Numbered from the stretch's first letter, positions 33,831 through 45,915 are shown. The stretch is DNA of 64,000 nt from Ornithodoros turicata (GCF_037126465.1 NC_088203.1:79828168-79892167), one strand, 5' to 3'. Numbers and translations: made by a program. Notes: a model not told the origin generated them from the sequence alone.

Positions 33831-34150
33831 CTCCTCAATACCCTTGTGAATTATTATTAATTGTCATGCACTGCTGTTACAGGCAAGTCGCAGCACACTT
33901 GCAGCAGCAGTGCAATGGAGCCTTATTGAACATTGTGGTCATTTAGCTACGTTTTTAATGTTTCACTAGGTGTTGTTACAATGCACTGCTGCTGCAAACT
34001 TTCAAAGGTAGGAATGACAAAACATGTTTCTTCTATAAGCGGCGGCGAGAGGACAACCTACTTCACCCTTAGCATTGTATGTCCCGCGCTATCGAATGGA
34101 CCGCCATATCTCGGGTATTATGTCACATAAAACGGATGTCGCCACCAGAC
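33831..34150. other. Unassigned stretch
   Basis: GCACTGCTGCTGCAA and its complement occur at 33870-33995 as a local inverted repeat. Otherwise nothing recognised. Confidence 0.3.
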
Positions 34151-34154
34151 GATG

Positions 34155-34325
34155 GGATAGATAACAGGCGGCATACACCGAACCGAACCGGTAACCGAAG
34201 TTTTTAAATGGGTTCGGTTTCTGTTCAGCTCCAAGATGGCGTAATTACGGTTCAGTTCCGGTTCAGTTCCAGCTAAAAATATCGGTTAATTCCTGTTTTC
34301 GGTTTCGGTTCCGTTTTGGTTCGAC
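34155..34325. repeat. Word-repeat cluster (CGGTTCGGTT / AACCGAACC)
   Basis: AACCG, CGGTTC and TCGGTT recur more than fifteen times in both orientations. The style matches hAT-type subterminal ends elsewhere in the window, but no partner end or duplication was located. Confidence 0.5.
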
Positions 34326-35062
34326 GCTCTGCGAGCTGCTCCTTGAAATAGGCAGGAAATGGCGCTTTGACCGATTGCTCTATGGTTGTACGTCATAGAG
34401 CTTCTTCTTATTTCCGCTTCCGTTCCGAGCACTTCGCTGCGCCACGTCCCATCGTTCGCCGCGTCCCTGTTTACCGGCGTCGTCATGAGGACTCGAAACT
34501 GCGCACCTCCGTTGCGCGCTCGGTACTACGTCATACCAAGATCGGGCGAGCGAAGAGTGACAGGATCTCCTGATATTCGAAGTGCCACAACTCCGTGACG
34601 CGGGAGCGCAGCGTGAAGGGGTTCCGACGGAGATGCTTGACACCCATAAACCTACATTTCAACCGCGATTTCCTGTAATATTCGGGATTGGATCCCCTTC
34701 TTGTAGCCGTGGACCCAGAACTGAAGCTGCAATACGCGAGAGACGATGATTCGCCATGATCTCAAGCTCTGTAAACCTGAAGCGTCCTTCAATCGAATTA
34801 GTTGTTTGCATCACTTTAGCAGGGACGCTTCACTGCTGCTTCAAATTCGGTGTGTACTGGTAACAAGCTTCCAATCTACTTCAACCAGAGCAGCAGTGTC
34901 AATCATGGAACGAGTTCAACGGATTGTGTCGTTGAGCGTGTGGCTATAGAGACTGTTTATGCGAGCTCTCCAAACTTGTAGCGCGTTGAAAGTGTACGAT
35001 TAGACGTAATATTTCATGCATAGCGCACCATAATAACTGTGCATATTGGCAGGGTACGTGTT
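34326..35062. other. Unassigned stretch
   Basis: GC-rich at 34400-34640 with overlapping short frames on both strands; none recognised. Confidence 0.3.
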
Positions 35063-35070
35063 GTAATGTT

Positions 35071-36089
35071 TAGGGCCCGGATTTTTAGGCATTTGCCCAT
35101 AAATGCCTATAAACGCATAAATACGGCATTTTTGGGTTGCCTGCCTTTTTATCTAATCTGTTGGGTTGTAGCATTTTTTAACGTTTTTAGATGCCATAAC
35201 ATACTTTTTTAGAGGTGCAAGCACCAGTGGACCTTTCAGGCTAATGCTGAGTGCAGCGTTTTGCTCTTCGTTTCTGAGTGGTTGCACCTTTTGTTCCTTC
35301 TTGCTTTTGGCTTCCTTCAGTACCTTGGCTTGTTAGACGGGGTTCATGCATAGTTCATCAAAAGATGTAGCCTTTCTTGGCCTTTCAAGATCTTCGAGGA
35401 CAGATAACTCAAAATATTACTCAGTATAGCGTGGTTCATGGCCGAGTCATCATTCGTGTTCCAGGAGCCATTAAACGAGCAAGCGTTCCCGGAAGGAGCA
35501 TTCTGAAACTCCCACAAAGCAAAAGAGCGTACCAGATTAACGTGCCTATAACAACAATTTTATTTGCGACCTTGGAGAGTGGGGAGTTTCATCGCCACAG
35601 CCGATACTCTACCCCATTGCTGGATGGAATGGGGGGAATAAAATAACGAGCCCCTTCGCAATAACGATCGAAGTCCGATGGTGTCCAGAAATGTCAGAAG
35701 AGCTTTGAGCGCAGAGCGTTGCTGGGCTTGATTGGGCCAGGGACCAAGCAATTTCGATAGGGAGAAGGGGCGAGAGTCCAGCTGACGAAGAGACTCGGAG
35801 AGTGTGGTTCGGGAAGGTTCTTAGTGAGGGCAATGAATAAGAATATGCTCCAGATCCTCAAGAGCACCACAGTGGCAGCAGGTGGGAGAGTCAACTTGTC
35901 TCAAGCGGTAACGCCACTGAGCTGTAAAGGCCACATCGAGGCGCATTCGGTGGATTAATGCAGCATCTTGACGAGAGGTGTTTCGTGGCATGCCTATATT
36001 TTTGCATTTGATTGCTTATTCTGGTGTTTCTGAGGGACTAAACGCCTGCCTATTTCCGCCGTTTTTAGTGCCTAAGTTTCTGGGCCCTA
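35071..36089. mobile_element. hAT element with TTTAGGCAT word ends
   Basis: Ends are TAGGGCCCGGATTTTTAGGC and the complement of TAGGGCCCAGAAACTTAGGC. The octamer GTAATGTT flanks both sides (35063-35070 and 36090-36097). AGGCAT and ATGCCTATAAA words fill 35080-35210. The interior carries a LINE fragment (35548-35990) and no transposase. Confidence 0.92.
35548..35990 (-). pseudogene. LINE-A 3' fragment inside the hAT element
   Basis: Read on the minus strand it matches the C-terminal and 3' UTR part of the LINE at 51294-51895 and 42190-42680, from CATGCCACGAAACACC through GCTGCATTAATCCACCG to AAATAAAATTGTTGTT. It has several stops and is 5'-truncated. Confidence 0.85.
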
Positions 36090-36097
36090 GTAATGTT

Positions 36098-37310
36098 GGA
36101 TGCATGAAGACGGACACAATACACCGGGAAGTGGCGCGATTCAAAGTGACTCAGATGTTTGAAGGGACCGTGAAATTGTCTTCGCGAGTTCCAAGTAGTC
36201 GGCCGGAGACGGTTCTCATCATGCCTCACTATCATACCCACATCGACTTTAACCGTATTGAGTTCCCTAGAGGCGTAGTTACCACGCAATAATATAGCGG
36301 GGCGTGACCGCCGGATACATCCCTTCGGAGCGGGCTTACGTCATCAACGTCTAGTCCTCTCAGCCAATTGTGGACGACCGGAAGCAGACACCCCGCGGAC
36401 CACATGGGTGCATGGTTTCGGTTTGGACAACAAAGACGTCGTATATCTGCCGTCGAAATCATGGCGAAACGCAAATTGTAAGCGATTAAGGAAGATGTTA
36501 TGCGACGCACACAGCGTCTAACAGTCATTCCGTACGCAGCAACTCCCGAAAGGCCACCGAGATATTTTCAGACGAAGAAGAAGCTCATGGAGGAAAAGTG
36601 CTCCGGTAATCATGCTGACAATCGACGGCTACGTTCCACTTCCGGTAAGATTCTGTGTCAACGATTAGATACGATCTTAGCTCCAGGTCAAATTAAAACA
36701 TATTTTATGGCGAAGTTTGCAAGCTTGCTTGCAAATTTTGCAATTAGCTCGCAAAAGACGGTCCGCGAATCGGCAACGTCCCCTGTGTATGATGTCACGG
36801 CCAGTTCGCCTCGCATGGTGGGTCGTAGCAGCCGCCGTGCACGGCAGTTCGTCTCCTGATAAGTGCAGACTTGGAATGACAGCTTGTCGTTAATTCAAAT
36901 TTAACTTTGACGCTTCACTATCTGTAGTTCTATCGTCCTATAGTATTTCCCGCTGCTAGACAGAAATTTTTTTCTTACTCAATGACCTTCTCTCTCTCTC
37001 TCTGTCTCTCTCCCTCTTTCGCAGCACAGTTCTGTACATCATGCTGTCATGCTCACAGTCGAGTTAAAGATGTATCGCGTTTCCTAACTATGGCGAACGA
37101 CGAGCACAACGGTCTCGACGAGTCCCTAGCGGCGGGAAATGAGCAACTTCCTTCAGCGTGATAATGATGCCCGTGGGGATATCCCAAATCCATCAGTCCA
37201 AACAAGAAACGATGTTCTCCTATGGCCACACGTACCGTATGCGTTTTATGGCTGGTGTCTTACAACACAATGGAGGTGTTCCGAAACAGTCCTTCGAGTG
37301 TCCCATCATA
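36098..37310. other. Unassigned stretch with CT-rich microsatellite
   Basis: CTCTCTCTCTCTCTGTCTCTC lies at about 36988-37010. The plus-strand frame 36500-36859 has no domain I know. Confidence 0.35.
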
Positions 37311-37312
37311 TA

Positions 37313-37337
37313 CAGGGTGTCCCAGAAAACGTGTCAT

Positions 37338-37383
<46 letters not shown>

Positions 37384-37784
37384 CTACGCCACCTAGAATT
37401 ATGCGGTCAACGGCATTTGTTCTTACCAGGTTTTTGCCAACTACTGATGTGAATGTCGTGTATCGTAAGTTTAATTATGTAAATATTTGCGAACTGAACT
37501 AAAGCACACTTTTTTACTAAAGCACAGAAAAGTGCTGCGGTTTCGATTCTAGCGGACTATACTCCTCAGGGTACTGCTCTACAATTTTGCAATTACGCAG
37601 TCAACCTATTTCCCCTAATTATGAAAATTAATTATGAAAGCTAATTAACTGCAGCACTAATTTCGGTTACACCACCACCTTTCAGTACGACCCATCGGGA
37701 ATAGATCTATTCAACGACTTTTCCGAAAGAAAAGCAAATCGCGAATTTAAGAAAATTCTGGTCAGTCTTACGTGACGCACCCTG
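37313..37784. mobile_element. CAGGGTG-ended MITE with TA duplication
   Basis: Ends are CAGGGTGTCCCAGAAAACG and the complement of CAGGGTGCGTCACGTAAG. TA flanks both (37311-37312 and 37785-37786, the latter opening a TA repeat). The 472-bp body is non-coding and contains a (TAA)n run. TA targets suggest mobilisation by a Tc1/mariner-type transposase. Fragments of the family lie at 33299 and 61000. Confidence 0.88.
37340..37381. repeat. (TAA)n microsatellite
   Basis: About 13 uninterrupted TAA units inside the MITE, absent from the other partial copies. Confidence 0.95.
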
Positions 37785-37921
37785 TATATATATATATTTC
37801 TTTATTGTAACACCAATTTCGCCCTTACTGGACGAAATTTACATATGTGGCATGACCACAAATTTTGATAATAAAAAACAAATGTTTCTGTTGTCTCGGT
37901 GTCTTTCTTCCCACAGAACCA

Positions 37922-38200
37922 GGGGCATGGCCGAACGAACAAAAACGTGCACTCGTGGTGGTAGCCAAGGTCGTGCTGAAAACTGGGAGGGGGAGGGTTC
38001 GAATCCTCCCACCGACTTTGCTGTCTGAGGTTTTCATACGAATGTCGGCACAGTTGCTCTGAAGTCGGCCCAGGACGCATACTAAGAACCCCTGCCCTCC
38101 ATTCCTTCCTGTTGTCCCCTCTCCATTTGCCCACGTCTGTCAGTCGCTCATAGTCATAGTTGCTTCGCGGCGCTAACACGAAATAAAATTTAAAAATCGC
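37922..38200 (+). mobile_element. tRNA-derived SINE, second copy
   Basis: The head GGCATGGCCGAAC, B box GGTTCGAATCC, body CAGGACGCATACTAA and end GCTTCGCGGCGCTAACACG match the SINE at 13348-13648. The A box is damaged (GAACGAACAAAAACG in place of GAGCGGGTTAAGGC), so internal promotion is probably lost. The A-rich tail is short. Confidence 0.88.
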
Positions 38201-40039
38201 TCGGTACGTTGCGGCGTTTATTTCTATTTATATCCCGTGCAGCGGTTTTCCTTTCTATTAGACTGTTTTTCTTTATTGTTTTCTTTCCGAAAGGCGGACG
38301 TCTACGTTTGCCGATGACAAATTGTTGGAGCCTTGTTTGTGCAACGCTGACGTGTCCACATTTCCCTCGGATTCCTTCGTTTGCGTTATTTGACGCAACT
38401 GCAGGGAGACCTCGATGTGCCGTTCGGAAGAGTTGGTGCTAGCACCGAAGGAAATGGTTAACGAGATTCCCGCATGTAGACCGGAACACTGTTACCGTCT
38501 AGTGTAATTTTTTGCCTTACCTTGTTTCCTTGCTTCCTGGCTACAAGTGCCCCGTTGTTTGCCAGCTGATTAGGTTGCCTTTTTGCCTCGTGGTTTTCTT
38601 TCGGTTTGCGTCATTGTTAGGTCTATATGAACAAAGTAGTGGAAGGTAAGCCAGCTGGATGCACAACGGCAACATTTTCTTGAGTTTGAGGAGACTCTAT
38701 AAAGGACAATGAGGAAGCGAAGCGTGCAAAAGTGACTCGAACAGAGGGGAGAGATCGGTCGTATGGTTTGTTATCTTTGGTAGACTGTGTAGTTCGTTAG
38801 TTTTGATTGCTTCCTGTTTAATCGCTTGCTGTTTTTTCAGTAGGTTTAGGTGCGATACCGAAGGTTACACGTTTGTATGATTCCTCATTCATTTATTTTT
38901 TTGCTGTATTAGTTTGCATTGTTAGATTATTATTCAATTGTTATTGCTTGTGAGTTTGTTGCGTCGTTGTTTTTGTTTGCCTCTTACCACCTTAGTTGAC
39001 TTTTCATTAGTGTAGTTGATTATTATGCTAGTTTAGTTTAGCCGAATGCTTACGGCAAACGCGTTGGCGATATGGCTGAGATCTTCTACTTCGCAGTATA
39101 AAATATATCATTCTGACATGAGCACAAAATGAGGCCTTGCCGTAAAAATAGAAACAATGTGACGAAGTGCACGAAGTTCCCGTGCATCTCTTGCAACTTA
39201 AACTTTCTACGTCGAGGGACCATGCCAAGGAAGGATGGACCTCGCTTGTGTGCAAAAAGACTGACAGCTTCCGTATGCATGATTTCATTGGAAGCATATG
39301 CTGGTTCGATCGATAAAGAGCTTTTGTCTCTGCCGATGTTGACAAACCCGATACTAGCCTTGACCGTTTTGTGTGTGTTTGTATGTGTGCTGAAAGCACT
39401 CTGCGGGCCAATCGATAACAGTCATATGGGAAAAAAGCACCCCAAAGCAATTGAATGATCTTTGGATGCATCCAAACATCGGGAAGGCATAGAGAGTTCG
39501 GCAGATTCATGCGTGCTTTTCGGCGTTGTTTCCGGTCCCGAAGGACACGACGGCAGACCAAGAAAGGGGGGTATAATGAAGGGTTCGCAGCACAAACATG
39601 CCTTTATTCGTCGCAGGGGGTTCGGCTAATTGCAAGCGCTAGTGTACCTACAGGAACACTGCCCGTCAGTTGCTATATAGTTAGTAGTCGGAATCCCATT
39701 TTAGAATCATACTTGAAGTGGGCTTCTCAAACCTTTGCAAGGAGTGGACACCCTGCGGTGAATTGTTCTGGAGTGATGCGAAACTCTGACATCGAGGGCT
39801 TAAACTCGGCATACGATATGTGATGTGGGCTTCGGTTTGAAACGCGTGAGACTCCCACCACCAATTTCAGCTGTCATCAACAGGCTCCAGCAAGCTGCAC
39901 CTTGCAGGGTTCGTCTCCTGCTCCCCCCCCCCCCCAAACCTGGAAAGGTTTTCTCTCCAAACTGCAGGGGGTACCCAATGGTAGAGAACACTAAACGTAC
40001 ATGTTTCAAGTGTTCATTAGAGGGGGGGGGGGATATGTT
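38201..40039. other. Unassigned stretch
   Basis: The longest frame is 177 codons on the minus strand (39028-39561) with no motif I know. AT-rich at 38860-39040. C13 and G12 runs lie near 39926 and 40021. Confidence 0.35.
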
Positions 40040-40200
40040 TATTATATAAAAAAAATAGGAGGGAAAGGTTAGCCACCGCTACGGCGGCTTGCTATTCCCA
40101 GGAAAGAGAAGAAATGAAAAAAGGAAGGCAAAGACAAACAAAAAGAATAACAAATAAAAATAAAACAAATAAAAAGAAAAACAAACAAAAGGGTTCATTA
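40040..40200 (-). repeat. Probable minus-strand LINE 3' UTR
   Basis: On the minus strand, GGGAATAGCAAGCCGCC and GTAGCGGTGGCTAACC followed by a TTTTT-rich end is a 3'-UTR motif common to arthropod LINEs. The plus strand shows a long A-rich stretch to 40195. No coding part was identified. Confidence 0.4.
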
Positions 40201-40496
40201 AGGGTTCATTAGGGATATAGTATGGAGCTGTTGAGTAGGTTTGATATTACAGGTGTATCGCTCTGTCTGTTGCGCGTAGATATCATGCACAAAATCTCGT
40301 CCAACAAAGAGTCGTACTTTCTGCGAGAGACTGATAAAAAAAAGATTGTCCTATTCAGTTTCGGTTACATTTTTACGCTGACGTGAGCACTAGCTATGCC
40401 GCACTTTTATGAAGGCCACAAGGGTGTCAAGAACTCTTTCCATACATGATGAAGTGCAACTGATAAGATTTGTCTAGAATCGGTGGCTTCATTGTG
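40201..40496. other. Unassigned stretch
   Basis: Nothing recognised between the LINE-like tail and the SINE fragment. Confidence 0.3.
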
Positions 40497-40590
40497 TGAC
40501 CCCCTCTGTCCCCCCACTCCTTCCTGCTGTCCTCCCTCCATCTGTCCACATCTGTACGCGGCGCTAGCACGAAATGAAAAAAAAGAAAAA
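40497..40590 (+). repeat. tRNA-derived SINE, 3' fragment
   Basis: Only the pyrimidine-rich body end is present (CCCCCCACTCCTTCCTGC, CCATCTGTCCACATCTGTAC, GCGCTAGCACGAAATG), followed by an A-rich tail. The tRNA head is missing. Confidence 0.8.
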
Positions 40591-40614
40591 AAAGTCATTG
40601 TGTGGCAAACCAAG

Positions 40615-40785
40615 TGTGGTGGCCCGTGGAAGACGACGACGACGCGCCTCTGCTGCCACGCGCTACGGCACTGGCACGGCAGTTCTACCGGCACCGTCCT
40701 AGTGTGAGGCCACGTCCATCTGCCCGCTGGGACATTCCATCATCGCCGGTCAGGACTCATGTAGGGGAACACCACCTCCTCTACA
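40615..40785 (+). repeat. TRIM 5' LTR
   Basis: Begins TGTGGTGGCCCG, contains a GAC-triplet run and ends CTCCTCTACA. Confidence 0.93.
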
Positions 40786-41363
40786 TTTGGTGACCCGAAC
40801 AACGAACACCATGTTCGGTGTAATTCGGCCACTCAACGTCCTAAATTTTTCGTCGGCAAACCAGCAGCGAACGACCCTATAGCAGGCAAGGCGCACCGGG
40901 ACCACTGTTCCACCGGGGACCCGCAGGGAGACCACAGTAAGCTGTCTTTCCGGCCTGCACCTGCTTCATGATGGTCCTCCCCGGCACTTCTCTGGCGGAA
41001 ACCGGCATTCACGCTGTCGTACCGGTCGCGGTACTGTCGCCCACTCAGCAACTCAACACAATCAGCAACAAACAGCTCTCAACAACGATCACTCAACGCA
41101 CTCCCTCAGCAACAAGCAACGCAGCAACTCAACGCCACACAACGCACTCAAGCACCCAACCACTCAGCACTCACAACTCATCTCTGGAACCCGCCCGGAC
41201 CGCAGCGCCTTTGTTCCCGCCATCCCGCTGCTGCATCAACAGCCACAATCGCAAGCCGTATCTCCAATCGTCCACCATCCACGAGTCGTCCTCATTCTCC
41301 TCTTCATGGTATCGACGCGGACCTCAACCGCATGCACCGCTCCGCGTCTGAGGGGGGGAGTGA

Positions 41364-41534
41364 TGTGGCGGCCCGTGGAAGACGACGACGACGCGCCTCT
41401 GCTGCCACGCGCTACGGCGCTGGCACGGCAGTTCTACCGGCACCGTCCTAGTGTGAGGCCACGTCCATCTGCCCGCTGGGACATTCCATCATCGCCGGTC
41501 AGGACTCATGTAGGGGAACACCACCACCTCTACA
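41364..41534 (+). repeat. TRIM 3' LTR
   Basis: Same length and ends as the 5' LTR. It has C for T in TGTGGCGG and an A for T near the end (CCACCACCTCTACA). Confidence 0.93.
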
Positions 41535-41699
41535 CAAGAATCGGAATCTACCGATGGCGAGGTCAGAGCAGCGGAAACGCTGGATACAAAATTAAAGTAC
41601 AACTAATTGGCGGCGAATTGAATTGTAATATTTTGAATCTGAGGATCATAAGGAAGCATGTGTGTTTTTCTTTCTTTTCTTTCTTTTTTGCTTGTCGTT

Positions 41700-42679
41700 T
41701 TGTTGGGAGATTTAGCGGGCTGCCTCGGCATTCGTCATCCCATCGGAAGGCGTCGTGAAAGGACGACGCCTTTCGCATCCATCCTCCTCAACAACTGCAG
41801 AACTCTACGCCATCGTTTTCTTTCTGCAGCACATATATGCATCGTTGCTTTTACCCCGGGGGAATGGGCAGTCTTCACAGACTCAAAATCTGCACTGCAA
41901 GTAGGCATTGAAAATTCCGGCGTACGAGGCTCATCCACACCTCTAGTCACGTAGGTGTTAATGGCTTACCACTCTGTAGACGACGCAGGCCACAGGCTGG
42001 TGCTCCAGTGGTTTCCAGCCCATTGTGGTGTCGTGGGGACTGAGCAGGCCGTCAGCGCCGCAGAAGCAGCTCTCTCGTATCGGAAGCCGACCAGTATTGC
42101 ACTGCTGAGAGGAGACCGTCATTCCATTCTTCGAGGCCTCGTGACACACCTGGCTTCCCGCCAATAGACAACTGACATTCCCCCCCGCGCCCATCTATGC
42201 TGAGGAGAGTTGATCCAACGCTCGCTTTCCGCATGCAACGAAACATCTTTCGTCAAGATGCTGCATTAATTCACCGAATGCGACTCGATGTGGCCCTTAC
42301 AGTTCAGTGGCGTTACCGCATGGGAGAAGTTGACACTTCCAGACGCTGTCACTGAGGTGCTGTAGGGGATCTGGAGCACATTCTTCTTCATTGCCGGCAC
42401 TACCAACCTTCCCGAACCGCACTTTCCGGGTCTCTTAGTTAACGGGACTCTGGCCCCTTCTCCTTCTCAAAATTGCTTGGCCCTAGGCGAATCGAGCCTA
42501 CCAACGCTCTGCCCTCAAAGCTCTCTTCACCTTTCTGGACACCATATAGGACTTCGATCCTTATTGTGAAGGGGCCCATTATTTCATTCCCCGCATCACC
42601 ACCAGTATTGGGCTAGAGTATCGCCTCTGGCGATGAAACTCCCCACTCATCGTCTTAAAACAAAGTTGTTGTTGTTGAA
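41700..42679 (+). pseudogene. LINE-A fragment with RNase H and 3' end
   Basis: Read through frameshifts, the plus strand gives TTAELYAIVFFLQHIY, AVFTDSKSALQ and LVLQWFPAHCGVVGTEQA. These are the E, D and H-containing blocks of LINE-encoded RNase H. MRLDVAL and a damaged finger (EHILLHCRHYQ) follow. The 3' end is AAACAAAG plus (TTG)n at 42663-42678. RNase H with such a tail places it in the I superfamily. Several stops and frameshifts make it inactive. Family members lie at 35548-35990 and 51294-51895. Confidence 0.85.
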
Positions 42680-43467
42680 CCCACATCCTCCGATTTCCTG
42701 ACATGGATGCGAGAGAAATAGCCTGCTTACTTGAGCTCGTGAAGTCCGTGCAATCTCGACTCCCATTCTGCAAAGCGATTCCTCCTTACTACTTGTGCGC
42801 AAGCAATAACATGCCGTACGTCGTGGACAGAGACATTGTTGGCGTCGGACACACGTATTGATCCTCCTCCGCCTTCTGCACGACCTACTATCTCCCTTTC
42901 GTTTTGTCTATTTTTAGAGGTCTCGATCTCGCCCATTTACCTGTTTCTCAGTTTGTCCGTTGTTCCTGTTTTCAAATCTTTCAAACTTGTTTGTGGTATT
43001 GTTTTCTTTTCTCTTATCTTTTTCTTAGCGCACAAGCACTCAAGTACCCAGCTCCAACCGTTTCATGTGTTACGTCCAAGTAGTTTTTCTAATCGGATCT
43101 TGTGTAATTTACACACTCCCAAGAAGATGAAGAAGAACAGAGTAAGTTAGGAAGATTGATTCCAGTCCTCTAGATTGCAAGTACACCCCGCATCAACCCC
43201 TTCAGTCTGAACCGTACTCCACAACACTGCAAATAGGCGTTAAACTTCACAAATGGTCACCTGAGTTGAACAGTGTACGTGTATCTGTGCTCTGTGGGAA
43301 TTTCATGACAGCGCATAACTCATCAAATGTCTGCCTACAGAATACAACATAGTTGATGACTCTTTCTTGACAAATTGTGCCCGATACGCTTCACAAGACG
43401 TTATAACTTGAGATAGCAGTTTTACTAAATGTCGAAGTATTTTCAGCTGTGCACATACATTATGCAC
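42680..43467. other. Unassigned stretch
   Basis: The plus-strand frame 42836-43150 has no recognised motif. No repeat ends seen. Confidence 0.3.
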
Positions 43468-44346
43468 GTATGTACCAGGGTTGCGGAATGAGATCACCCA
43501 TTCCATTCCAATTCTATTCCGAGGAATGAAGGTTTATAATTCCATTCCTTTCAGTTCCTCGGAATGAAAAGGTATGGTCAATTCCCACTCCTCGAATGGC
43601 TTGGCAACCCAATTCCATTCATTTAATTGCACCAATAAAAGAATTAGGACCGGTAACCGTACTAGCTATAGTGCGGTAACTAGTGCTATACACTCTTAGC
43701 CCGGTTACTTCTAGTAAAGGTAAAAAAATTGCAATATTGTTACCTGTACACTAGATGGGTACAGCGTTACCTCTACCGAGGTTACCTCTCTAAAAGTAAC
43801 CAGGTGCATCGTGTATTTAGAAGCAACACCGTTCCCGGGGATCCGGGGCTGCACCCGCCCGTTCCTCGCGTCCGCGCATGCATGCAGCAAATTGCATGCA
43901 GGCACACACGAAACACGACACGGGTGACATACCAAAATACAATGACCATGGGCTTTCCTGTACACGTATTTTATTGTGAATATCAAAAAAAACACAACCC
44001 AGCATTGGGGACGTAAGATAACGAAGATATCGTTTCTCAATGTAGTGGCATATGTGAGACTATGTATAATGAACACAGCTCCAAAGGGGCTTTGATGTAT
44101 TCACAGAATCGCGTCAAATATTGTGTTGCAAAAATTGCAGGGGAGGCATGCATGCATACGGACCTCGTCCTCATTCTTGCTTGTTGCTGTGGGGACGCTG
44201 CCGCTTTCCCCACCATAAATATCTAAAATGGAATGGGCACTCCTTATTTATCATTCTCACGTTGTTTGGGTACATCATTAATAGCAAAAGTAGACCTTAA
44301 TTACACTTGTGCAAGCACGAGCAATGAATGCAAAAAATGTAGATAC

Positions 44347-44703
44347 CTGATATGTTGGAAGACTCGGTGTTCGGTATCGTAGCGTCGTTTGCCGAAAACG
44401 GGGGATTTTCCGATTCACGAGCTTCCATATTTGTACATGTAGCGGCGGTGATGAAACCAGCCACAGTATGGAGTTCACAACTTCCTCAAGGCAAGGTGTA
44501 ATGCGGCATAATTGTGAGGCCAGCTATACATGCACATAAAAAGAAGAGTGCTGAAATGTTAGCTTCCAACAAACACAGATGGCAAAATATTTTATAGATG
44601 GCAGGTCGATATGTAAGAAAATAAATACCATGGAAAACGTTACAGCTATGTCCTGTTTCCTCCTGTGGCTGCAAGTTCACGTCCTGAACATGTTCTTCAC
44701 CAC
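44347..44703 (-). other. Possible spliced exons of an element-encoded gene
   Basis: On the minus strand, TTTCCCTCAG at 44704-44713 is a good acceptor before a 60-base segment ending at a GT donor (44644-44703), encoding EEHVQDVNLQPQEETGHS. A second segment (44347 to about 44485) encodes ARESENPPFSANDATIPN and ends at CAG/GTATCT. The acidic, Ser/Pro-rich composition suits a linker of a transcription-factor-like protein. Splicing is inferred from consensus only. Confidence 0.3.
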
Positions 44704-44885
44704 CTGAGGGAAATCAGTCGACATTAGTTTGCAGGCCCTTGACATATTAATTACCACCAGCCCACCCGCTCCTCCACTGCCTGACTCATCGGGATGGCGA
44801 TTTAGGTTGCCTGGTAGATAAATTCATCCGCATGTAATTCAGTAGCAGATGTGATCGATTTCTTATGTTTTAACAGTTTACTCAC

Positions 44886-45244
44886 TACTCGGTGTTATTG
44901 ATTGATTGATTGTCTTGACTTTCTTCATTGGTATAATTTGCGAGATGCTATCTGGTGGTCAGTTGTACTAGCAAACTACTGATAACAACCAATTAAGGCA
45001 TCAATGTGGGCAACCATTCCGGTCAATTAACCACATCCACCAATCACAGTGGCTAAGTCATACTGTGCAATCAGTCGACCCATTCACCACAAAGTCAGTG
45101 AAATTTACGAAGGCAATCAGTCAGAAAATGACTGAGTCAATTCATCAACCAGCCAGTAAGACGACGAAATAACCTGTCATTGACAACACGACCCTGAACA
45201 AGGCAAACTCAAGCCGTATCAAGAAGTAAAGAAAATAGTAATCG

Positions 45245-45247
<3 letters not shown>
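44886..45247. other. Non-coding interior of the nested element
   Basis: Short GATTGATTGATTG repeat at about 44897-44911 and many AATCAGTCA-type words (44995-45130). No gene seen. Confidence 0.4.

Positions 45248-45303
<56 letters not shown>
45247..45303. repeat. (CA)28 microsatellite
   Basis: An uninterrupted CA run inside the nested element. Frames across it (VCVC) are artefacts. Confidence 0.97.
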
Positions 45304-45305
<2 letters not shown>

Positions 45306-45915
45306 GGGCATAACGAAACGCAATCATAAAATTACTGTATTGGTCAATCAGTTGCCTATTCATGAGGAACTCCATATCGCGTATCGTTTCATTAGTGAGT
45401 CGACTAGGCTTTACTTTTTTTTAGCAATCAGCCAATACATCAAATCGATTAAGTCCGCCAGAAAAAAAAAACGAAATGAAAAGTATAACCCCACGATAAG
45501 AGAACTAAATACTTCTCAGAACAATGTACTACGAAAAATCCAGTTTCTTTTCGTTGTCATTGCTACGACACACAGACTATAGCGCTTATCACTCTTCTTC
45601 AACGCTAAATGGAAACAATTTGCTCGGAGTTAAATTTCATTACACAAAACCCAATGTCAAAATGGTTGTATAGGTATCGTATACCCTTCAGCGTGTGGAA
45701 GATGCTGGGACAAGAAGGCGACACAGAGAGAAAACAAAGTAAAGTCGATGTAGAGAGCAAAGCTGGCAAGAGAAAGCAGAATGCGCTAAGGCCGAGCGTT
45801 GACACTGCGACCAACAGCTTACACGTGCGCAGACAGCACATCATGTATCACTAACCATAAGACAGGAATCAACAGCGAATCTACTTAGAACGATCCTGAT
45901 GAAATACGCACTTAC

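Larger units (their letters stand above)
40615..41534 (+). mobile_element. TRIM retrotransposon, structurally complete (920 bp)
   Basis: Two 171-bp LTRs (40615-40785 and 41364-41534) start TGTGG, end CTCTACA, differ at only a few bases and are flanked by the 4-bp duplication CAAG (40611-40614 and 41535-41538). Directly inside the left LTR is a primer-binding site, TTTGGTGACCCGAAC. Just before the right LTR is a purine tract, GAGGGGGGGAG. The 578-bp interior is rich in CAACTCA words and has no gag or pol, so it must be moved by another element's proteins. Solo LTRs of the family are at 24835-25005 and 3064-4231. Confidence 0.93.

Noticed and set aside
37139..37396. Open frame ending in poly-Asn
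   Set aside because: The Asn run is the (TAA)n microsatellite inside a MITE read in another frame.
39028..39561. 177-codon minus-strand frame as a host gene
   Set aside because: No motif, no convincing start context or splice signals, and no support from neighbours. Left as unassigned.
45145..45375. Open frame with a VCVCVC run
   Set aside because: It crosses the (CA)28 microsatellite.
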